64,000 nt of DNA from Owenia fusiformis (lineage: Eukaryota > Annelida > Polychaeta > Sabellida > Oweniidae): positions 4,593,730 through 4,657,729 of the forward strand of contig CAIIXF020000007.1 in assembly GCA_903813345.2 (NCBI GenBank), in the 5' to 3' direction. Of the stretch, positions 56,990 to 64,000 are shown piece after piece. The first letter of the stretch is position 1. The number at the start of each line of letters is the position of its first letter. A program made the position numbers and the translations under genes. Under the pieces are notes generated by a model. It was not told where the DNA came from. It worked only from the letters and a program-made list of their open reading frames with translations, and ran no database searches.

Positions 56990-59377
56990 TGTCAAGTAAT
57001 TTGAAAAATCATAAGATGGGTAATAGATAAGGAACATGTTCAATCCATGGCCATTGGGCAACTTATAAGCCAGGACTTGTATAGATGGCGGAGCATTTAG
57101 CTATCAACCCATAAAGCGAGACCTACCCTCATGAACCCTGGAGTCGATCCATCTGGTTCGTTCAGTAGGCTATACAGTCATATGCTGCATTATAAAGATC
57201 AATGAAATATCATCTCCATTCACAAGGTTTCAGTTGCTCCAACTTCAGTGTTATAACCATATTGGAATTCGAAGATGTGTAATGCATGTATCTTATGGTG
57301 TAGGCCCAGGGAAAAGTATTGGTAAGCTAAAATCTAAAAGAAACAGACTTGATTATACAGTTTCAATATCTTTGTTGTAGGGTAGTGGGCCCACTGTTAA
57401 CTGGGGAATGAGCATAACAAAGTGAACAAAAATGTTTTCCAGATGTCCTACACAGCTGGATTTTGTCACTGTTCTACTCCGAATACTTGTTTGCCATGTT
57501 TTATTTAATAAATTTGATATAATGATAAGTTTTGATATTATTTTGATGATCAACATTATTTTAGTTGTAAATTCCTGTTTGCGTCGGGTTGTTCAATAAG
57601 TTCATTTATAGGAATTATTCCGGATTAATTATAGATATAGGTTAGGGTACCCCTTACATTCGTTCGACTTTCGTTTCTTAAAAGAAAGCTTCGTCTCATA
57701 ACTAGACTCTGCGCGCAGGGTAAGGTTAGGGGTTCATTGTCTTGATTGAAATAATTCACTCCCCACTAACTGCAGCAAACTTTCTTTACCTGATAAAATG
57801 ATAATTTTGACAAGCTATAAACTTCATAAATATACGGCTTTTAAAGATCCAAGTAAGTGTAAAATTATTTCAATGGTTATTAATGATCATAAACAAGCTT
57901 GCAAAAAATGTTTTTGAAATTGAATACTAAAAACTGGTGGGTTTTACACTCCAAACGTTTGACAATCTCACCTTCCCCCATTGGCCATTACCCATATGTT
58001 AAGCGTCTTAATGTTTGGCAAATTTTAAGATTCAGCAGTCATGAATAAGAAGGACCTAATTGCAATAATAAGGGGAAAACCAAGATCAAGCACAAATTGC
58101 CACGCGCCATCTACTAGTATTGGGGGAGGGGGGATATCAAACTTTTGGAGGGGAGTGCACTTCTCTTTTGAATATCGTGCACAACTTATTACTATGGCAT
58201 TACTGCGTCCCTCATTTGGATCTAATCTCTCGTAAAATTAGGGTCTTAGGTCAAAGTCATACATATAAAGAGCTCAACTACAACCCTTCTCTAGAAGTCG
58301 ACTTTGTCTACTCTACAGACATTTTGATCTAACCGATTTCTGTGCCCTAATCAGATAATCTCAAAACTACATTTTTACATATAATGCCAAGAAGTCCCGA
58401 CAAAATAAACCAGGTAATAAATACGCCATAAAAAGACCCGGTATAAATTAAGCCACTTTTCGAGATTCCATCAAGATTTTATCTATCTGAGCAGCCATTA
58501 ACATTAAAATCATTCGGAGTAGGGTGTCTCCTAGGACATTGGTGTCAGAAGGGGGAGGGCGTTGGGGGCGACCGCCCCCCCCCCCCTTTCCCTGATTTTT
58601 TTAGATTTCGAACCTAGCCTAGAATTGAAAGCTCTAGAGTTAAATAAAGTCAACGTGTAATAATGACAGAAATGATTCTATGTCAGTATATAGGCTACAT
58701 CAAGCAGATTTCTCATATTATATTTAATTACCATTTATAGTTTCTCAGGAACCCGTAAATACTTTGAAGAATAAGTGCAAAATGTTATATTTAAAGGGTT
58801 CCGATTAGCATCCCGTATAAAAACAATATGGCGGCTCCAGGCGAATCAACTGGATCAGTCCATTTATAAGAAATAAGAGGAGTTCTGTAAAATCCAGTTT
58901 ATTGAAATTGTCTTTGAGATAAAGTAATCCGTTTATAATGATTTTGAAAACGTTATCCAAAGAGTGATTGCGTTCAAAGAATACATGTACAACAGCCAAT
59001 ATAAATCCTTGTATTAGAAACCGGTTTGTCTTGCTTTGTTTCATTTGTAGGATATTTCATATGCCAAGCTGTGTGCTATTACGTTATGGGGAAATTTAGA
59101 TGCCAATTTTTCCTTATTATACACAAATAGAAGATCCTGAAACTTCACCCATAAATGAAGAATTGATTTGTCAAAATAAAAATCACCCTTTTATAAATGT
59201 GTGACGATCTATTATAGACTTATGCTATATAACAGTTAGAGGTGTTGACACAACGACCTCGAACCTGTGAACCCTTGAGTATTATTCCGGGATCGGGCCT
59301 TTTATACTAAACGGTGAGCAACACCAGAAACGAGCGTTCGATTTGTTAAACGATATGCGTCACCCTTTAAGTCAAAG
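56990..59377. other. Intergenic, no supported gene
   Basis: Only short frames. A minus-strand frame at 58805-59044 (79 codons, good ATG context, hydrophobic) is noted without support. GGGGGCGACCGCCCCC with a long C-run at about 58562-58588 resembles ends of the GC-rich MITE families nearby. A 22-bp stretch with AGCCAGGACTTGTATAGATGG near 57069 recurs with one change near 61518. Confidence 0.45.
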
Positions 59378-59565
59378 TCAAGTTAAATTTTCTTGGAAAT
59401 ATTGTGCTGGGATATGTTCAGAATGAACCAGAGAGGGTCTAATTTCTGGGAGCACGCCCTCCGACCCCCTAGATTGCGCTCCGCGTGCGGTGAGCTTCAC
59501 GCATGACCCATCCATACCCAAAAGTCGCCCCCTCCCTTGGCAAATCCTTCTGACGCCCCTGTTTA
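59378..59565 (-). mobile_element. Fragment of a CAGGGGCGTC-type MITE
   Basis: On the minus strand it starts CAGGGGCGTCAGAAGGATTTG and continues GGGAGGGGGCGACTTTTGG. The start is like the termini of the GC-rich element at 59712. The other end is not found, so this is a fragment and the family is uncertain. Confidence 0.35.
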
Positions 59566-59711
59566 AGGATGAAGTAAAGGATGCATGTCTCACCACCAAC
59601 TCTCTTTTCCTGACTAGACCAATGCCATACCACAAGTGACCATTCTCCTACCAGAAAGTGGACAAATCCGACCTTTGCCATACCTCAAATGTCATAATTG
59701 TAGGGACATTC

Positions 59712-60026
59712 CAGGCCCGTAGCCAGAATTTTCCAAGGGGGGGTTCGTTTTTTTCTAAAAAATTCTAGGGGGGGTTCACTTTGGCAAATATGGCCAAAAA
59801 TCACTCAAAAATTAGTTCGTCCGAACCCCCCGAACCCAATGTCACACCTCGGATCCTAAAATGTGGGCCAGGATTCAACCTGGGGGGAGCGGATCAATGC
59901 TTTTGCTGGGGCCTAAATTTTCAAAATTTGGGCCCACTTGTTGGCAAAATGGCCCAATTTTTTTTTTCGCTGCAAGCTTTTTTCATACTTCAAATATGCC
60001 CCCCGGAGTTCCTGGATCCGCCCCTG
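59712..60026. mobile_element. CAGGCCCGTAGCCAG/CTGGATCCGCCCCTG TIR element
   Basis: 315 bp with imperfect 15-bp inverted ends and G-run and GGCCCA-rich interior. Same family as 10778-11188. No target duplication is evident. Open frames on the plus strand lie within the repeat. Confidence 0.6.
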
Positions 60027-60162
60027 ATAAATGCCAGGGATGCTGGTTTTTCAGGCGGTTTTGTCAGCGCGTGTTAGGCTGCGGTTCCATGTAAGCAGTC
60101 ACGAGCTAAAATGTCACGGCACTTAGCCATTTCTAACCATGCAACATGTATACTGTACATTG

Positions 60163-60960
60163 CTACACATTGCTACACTGTGTCAAGCACCTATACATAG
60201 GCTGGAAAGCGGGGTAAACGGGGTACATATCCTTACCTGTATACTCTACATTGCTACACTGTGAGGCAGCTTCTACACATACCATGGAGGTGGGGTAAGC
60301 GGGGTAAGCGGGGTGCATACCTTTACATGTATACTCTACATTGCTACACATTGCTACACTGTGTCAAGCACCTATACATAGGCTGGAAAGCGGGGTAAGC
60401 GGGGTACATACCTTTACATGTATTCTCTACATTGCTACACTGTGAGGCAGCTTCTACACATACCATGGAGGTGGGGTAAGCGGGGTAAGCGGGGTGCATA
60501 CCTTTACATGTATACTCTACATTGCTACACTGTGTCCAGCACCTATACATAGGCTGGAAAGCGGGGTAAGCGGGGTACATACCTTTACATTTATTCTCTA
60601 CATTGCTACACTGTGAGGCAGCTTCTACACATACCATGGAGGTGGGGTAAGCGGGGTAAGCGGGGTGCATACCTTTACATGTATACTCTACATTGCTACA
60701 CTGTGTCAAGCACCTATACATAGGCTGGAAAGCGGGGTAAACGGGGTACATACCTTTACATGTATTCTCTACATTGCTACACTGTGAGACAGCTCCTATA
60801 CATACCATGGGGTAAGCGGGGTACATACCTTTACATGTTACATAGAATATATTAGTTACTACATTGTTTCAAGCTCCTACATGTATACATAAACACTGTA
60901 CATTGCTACACTGTGTCAGGCACCTATACATAACCTGGGAAGCGGGATTAACGGGGTACA
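60163..60960. repeat. Alternating 81/90-bp minisatellite (171-bp higher-order unit)
   Basis: The anchor ATTGCTACACTGTG recurs at 60431, 60521, 60602, 60692 and 60773, i.e. spacings 90, 81, 90, 81. The 81-bp unit has CACCTATACATAGGCTGGAA; the 90-bp unit has CTTCTACACATACCATGGAGG. Both contain GCGGGGTAAGCGGGGT and CATACCTTTACAT. One unit near 60350 carries an extra 10 bp (ATTGCTACAC). After about 60830 the array decays. Confidence 0.9.
60344..60826 (-). CDS. Open frame across the minisatellite, Cys/Tyr/Pro repeat (doubtful gene)
   Basis: 160 codons stay open on the minus strand because the 171-bp period is a multiple of three. The frame alternates a 27-residue and a 30-residue unit that both contain QCSNVE, TCKGM and PAYPA. 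No signal peptide, splice signal or flanking coding sequence was found, and the 10-bp insertion near 60350 breaks the frame (related units continue out of frame to 60163). It could be a repetitive secreted protein exon, but chance openness of a simple array is more likely. Confidence 0.2.
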   Translation of the reverse strand: MYPAYPMVCIGAVSQCSNVENTCKGMYPVYPAFQPMYRCLTQCSNVEYTCKGMHPAYPAYPTSMVCVEAASQCSNVENKCKGMYPAYPAFQPMYRCWTQCSNVEYTCKGMHPAYPAYPTSMVCVEAASQCSNVENTCKGMYPAYPAFQPMYRCLTQCSNV

Positions 60961-61780
60961 TATCCTTATGTATATCTTATCCATATTAAATGATTTGTTT
61001 ACACAATGTTGCATTAGTTGTGTGGATGTACACTAAAAAACTTACATTTTTTGGTTTTGGTTTGACTCCCAAATAACTATATAAAGTATGGACATTTATT
61101 TAATTGGTTTTTAATAAATAATCCTGTCTGGTTGTGATATAGTCATTTCACAGATACATCTACATGTACATAAAGCCTTGCCTGTGTATTTGTAATAATA
61201 ACTAGTAAAAAACATTTCTTGAATATTGGGTACTTACTAAAGTGAATGAAGCTTATGTGTAACTATGTTTATTAAGAATGGTAATAAATTTAATTGTTAT
61301 GAAGAATGTTGATATTATTCTTATAAAATGCACCTTTTACCAATGTATTCCTAGTAACCTTGCGTTGTGCGCCGTGCGTTAACATTTCATTGATTAAAAG
61401 TGCAGTTCATTTCCATTTTTTATTTTTACCAGAATGACGTTAAAAACTGACACATCTTGAATATTATTTATTAAATTTTGTTGGTGAGGACGTATTTATT
61501 GTTATGTTCATAATGGGAGCCAGGACTCGTATAGATGGCAGTTAACTACTAGGTTGTTCTCTACAACTAGCCCATTGGTTAATGTGTAAATATTGCTGTT
61601 TTGAAACTTCAAATTCTCTGCATATATCAAATAAATATCATATTTTCCTTCATCATTATTTTAATTTACAAACATGATTTAAGATTCACAATTACAAGTT
61701 TTGGATATTTTCAATAAAATTTATCTGTGTCAATATATATCTATCTACCTGTTATTTAATTCGTAAATACTTTAAAACAC
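60961..61780. other. Intergenic, no gene seen
   Basis: AT-rich, with no open frame of note and no recognised element. Confidence 0.5.
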
Positions 61781-61782
61781 TA

Positions 61783-62628
61783 GAGAGATTTCGCACATAA
61801 GTGAAAGTACAACTTATACGTATACGTATACTTTAAAGGGTCATGTCGAACTATTATATTTACTAAAATCAATTTCAAATTGTACTTAATGGAACATAAC
61901 TATTCCCGATATAGAAAAGCTCCATCAACTAGAAACTGTGAATGCACGTGTAGATTATGCACATTATACTTAAATGCTTACTTCCGTGTCCTAGTAGTTG
62001 TAGTGTATTATAAACACGATCTTTTAAAGTGAGTCATAATCCTTTAAAGCGTGTCATGACATAAACAAGTTGATTATTTCAAAGTTTTCATGATCAGTAT
62101 AAGTTCAATGAACTTACAAAACGGTATATATACGAGATGATCAACGTATACAGTTGGATCTCCGTATAAAGCTTTACCTGCATGTGTGTGGAACAATTGA
62201 CCGCAAGCATTTTTTAAAAACAATTGGCTGAGTAGGAACAGTATCCAATCAAATAATTAAACCATCAATTTGAAACACCAATCAAACTAGTAGGTTCTAG
62301 CAATTCCTGGAAACGACCCATTCAGTAGCTCAACAAATGACATACAGGGTGTTTCAAAACGAGCATCTCAAAAAGTCAATTTGATAAGAGATAGGTCTAT
62401 AACATACGTACTATATATGAGCCTATTTTATTCTAGACAAACACATTTGGATCAACTAAACATGCTACAATTCAAGAAAGAACAAATGGCATCCCTTTGA
62501 CCTTTATTTATTACAGTCCGAGAAGATCTTTCCTGACGAAATGCCCACATAATGAAACACCTTGTACGTTTGGTTATAAGTATAAGTATACGTTATAAGT
62601 TGTACTTTCACGCCGTGCGAAATCTCTC
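61783..62628. mobile_element. TA-flanked MITE with ~48-bp inverted ends
   Basis: The left end GAGAGATTTCGCACATAAGT and its continuation AAAGTACAACTTATACGTATA are matched in reverse at 62581-62628. TA flanks both ends (61781-61782 and 62629-62630), consistent with a Tc1/mariner-type target. No coding capacity. It carries a second element inside. Confidence 0.7.
62345..62564. mobile_element. Nested TA-flanked MITE (220 bp)
   Basis: Ends CAGGGTGTTTCA and TGAAACACCTTG are inverted repeats with one mismatch, with TA on both sides (62343-62344 and 62565-62566). It is inserted inside the element at 61783-62628. Confidence 0.6.
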
Positions 62629-62630
62629 TA

Positions 62631-63390
62631 CTAATGTAAAGTTCAAACGTATAATGTAAGTTAATCATCCACTCAAAATCTAAATTAATGAGTAGAGCAA
62701 TATTACAGTAGCGACTGAACCTATTTTCAGCGTGGCGTTTTACATAATGTTACACAATATTTCCAAATGTTAATTTCGACTAATTATGTGCTCTGTCATG
62801 GGACTAAACTGTTGAATGTTTCTGTAGAAGACATCGTAGTTCAAATATCAGTAGATCATTCGCACATTCGTGTATCTGGAGAGTGCAACTTGTCAAGTGG
62901 TCATTATGTACAGAGCAGATGTATGTAATCGAGGGACCATAAAAGTATGTCATTAAATCATTGAATGAAAATAGTGTAATAACTGAGACCACCGTTACCC
63001 AACAATTATAGTGATCAGTCGCCTATTAGTAGCATTAAGCTATTATTAAAAATGCGTATATGCTTATATCTACGCCTAATGTAAAAGAAAGTGATCCTCG
63101 TGTTATAACAAGTGATCATGATATTAAATTTTCCCAATACACATTTCGAACATGTACTAACTTAAGATGGTATTTTGAAATTTGCAAAGTATGGATAATT
63201 TATATTTTGAAAACAAAATTCAATATGTTAAAGTTCATCCTCCTATCTCAGCTGCACATCTTCTTTGCTAACTTTATACATCACGGGGCGATGCGCGCCA
63301 TATGTCTAGTGTAAACCATCGTCCACGAGGCAATAATAGTGAAAATGGCAAAGTCTACCACAATATCAAACGTTTAAAGGCAATTGTATT
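62631..63390. other. Intergenic, no gene seen
   Basis: Short frames at 62804-62992 (minus) and 63060-63314 (plus) have no supporting signal. Confidence 0.45.
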
Positions 63391-64000
63391 TTAAGAATTT
63401 CGTTTACACACTTTGGAATATAGTATAAATTCATTTTTGTCTATATTTGTGACAACACGTTTTACTTGTTTTATGTTCATTTTCGCAATCGAATCATTTG
63501 CCATTCTTCTTTTATTAATTGCGTCGATGCACTTACAGTATATATCATAAACCCTATTCACGTCTACCGTTTCTTTACCCTTTCTCTTTATTAGCAATCT
63601 GTATATCACGGCAATAAGATAAAATTGGAATTTATCCGATGGCCCAGTATTAATTTCTTGCAAATTGTTCGACAAATATTCGAAAGATGTTACATGTTTC
63701 TTGCTGGCTTTTGTTAGTCTCCTTCTAGTTTTTTCACATTTAATTCCTTTTTTGGTTTACCATTGTTACAATTTTTTGAAGGGCAAGCACACGATTGTTG
63801 ACATTTAGCATTTTTTGAAGAACATGGGCATCTTCTACCTACACAGCATTAGATTTCTTTTCCACTTCTTATTCGGTTGACACCACACCTACAACCTTTT
63901 TTACTACCTCGATCTTTCTTAGTTACAGAGCGTGCCAAAGAATTTGCGTTTCTTTGAATCAAACTGTCATAATGACCTGCTGAGCCCGCATTACTTAAAG
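63391..64000 (-). pseudogene. Broken 3' part of a CXC (tesmin-like) cysteine-rich protein gene
   Basis: The minus-strand reading enters from beyond 64000 and is open through SLARSVTKKDRGSKKGCRCG, then meets an in-frame TAA (63849-63851). It continues in the same frame with CCVGRRCPC..KC..SCAC..NCNN. It then needs a one-base shift, best placed at the T6 run 63748-63753, to join a frame that stays open to the stop at 63391. The C-x-C, C-P-C-x6-C-x3-C-x-C-x4-C spacing resembles the CXC/CRC DNA-binding motif of tesmin/TSO1-type proteins and some transposon-borne relatives. The downstream 100 residues are K/N/I-rich and unrecognised. The two breaks suggest a decayed gene or element remnant; the shift lies in a homopolymer and could be a sequence error. 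Confidence 0.45.

Noticed and set aside
58805-59044. 79-codon minus-strand hydrophobic ORF
   Set aside because: Good ATG context, but composition is typical of AT-rich chance frames and no neighbour or motif supports it.
59781-60094. Two overlapping plus-strand frames
   Set aside because: They fall inside the CAGGCCCG-type transposable element.

Overview
The window is animal nuclear DNA: AT-rich, with spliced genes whose exons end at GTAAGT/GTATGT-type donors and follow pyrimidine-AG acceptors, long introns, and dense non-autonomous transposons. The beta-catenin sequence and the repeat content suggest a lophotrochozoan, probably a mollusc. The species cannot be fixed from the sequence alone.

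Layout. (1) 384-9294, plus strand: an eight-exon gene for a predicted 390-residue protein that I do not recognise. Exons 2 and 3 are tandem duplicates carrying a KGWRG motif, and the C-terminal part is coiled coil. (2) 6500-24382 and 24383-40351 are direct tandem copies of one 16-kb segment. I found no base substitution where I compared them. The two differences seen are one C in a C-run and a 1,915-bp LINE fragment present only in copy 1. The duplication starts in intron 3 of the coiled-coil gene, so copy 2 holds a headless set of exons 4-8. Each copy also holds a long foldback element, a TIR element, a head-to-head inverted pair of exon-like sequences around a promoter-like spacer, a hAT-type element with an exact 8-bp target duplication, and two copies of an unusual repeat-built element rich in AGGTCA half-sites. 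(3) 40832-48786: no supported gene; probably 5' flank or first intron of the next gene. (4) 49248-55114, plus strand: complete beta-catenin, nine coding exons, 808 residues, with phosphodegron, armadillo domain and C-terminal FDTDL all present, then a 3' UTR of about 1.85 kb. (5) 57000-64000: sparse flank with MITE-like elements, an 81/90-bp alternating minisatellite whose 171-bp period keeps a minus-strand frame open, a TA-flanked MITE nested in another, and at the right edge the broken end of a minus-strand gene with a CXC (tesmin-like) cysteine pattern.

The confidently coding parts are beta-catenin (Wnt signalling and adhesion) and the coiled-coil gene. Nothing in the sequence links their functions. 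The main interest lies in the recent tandem duplication, its post-duplication retrotransposon insertion, and several repeat structures that carry coding-like or regulatory-like signals.
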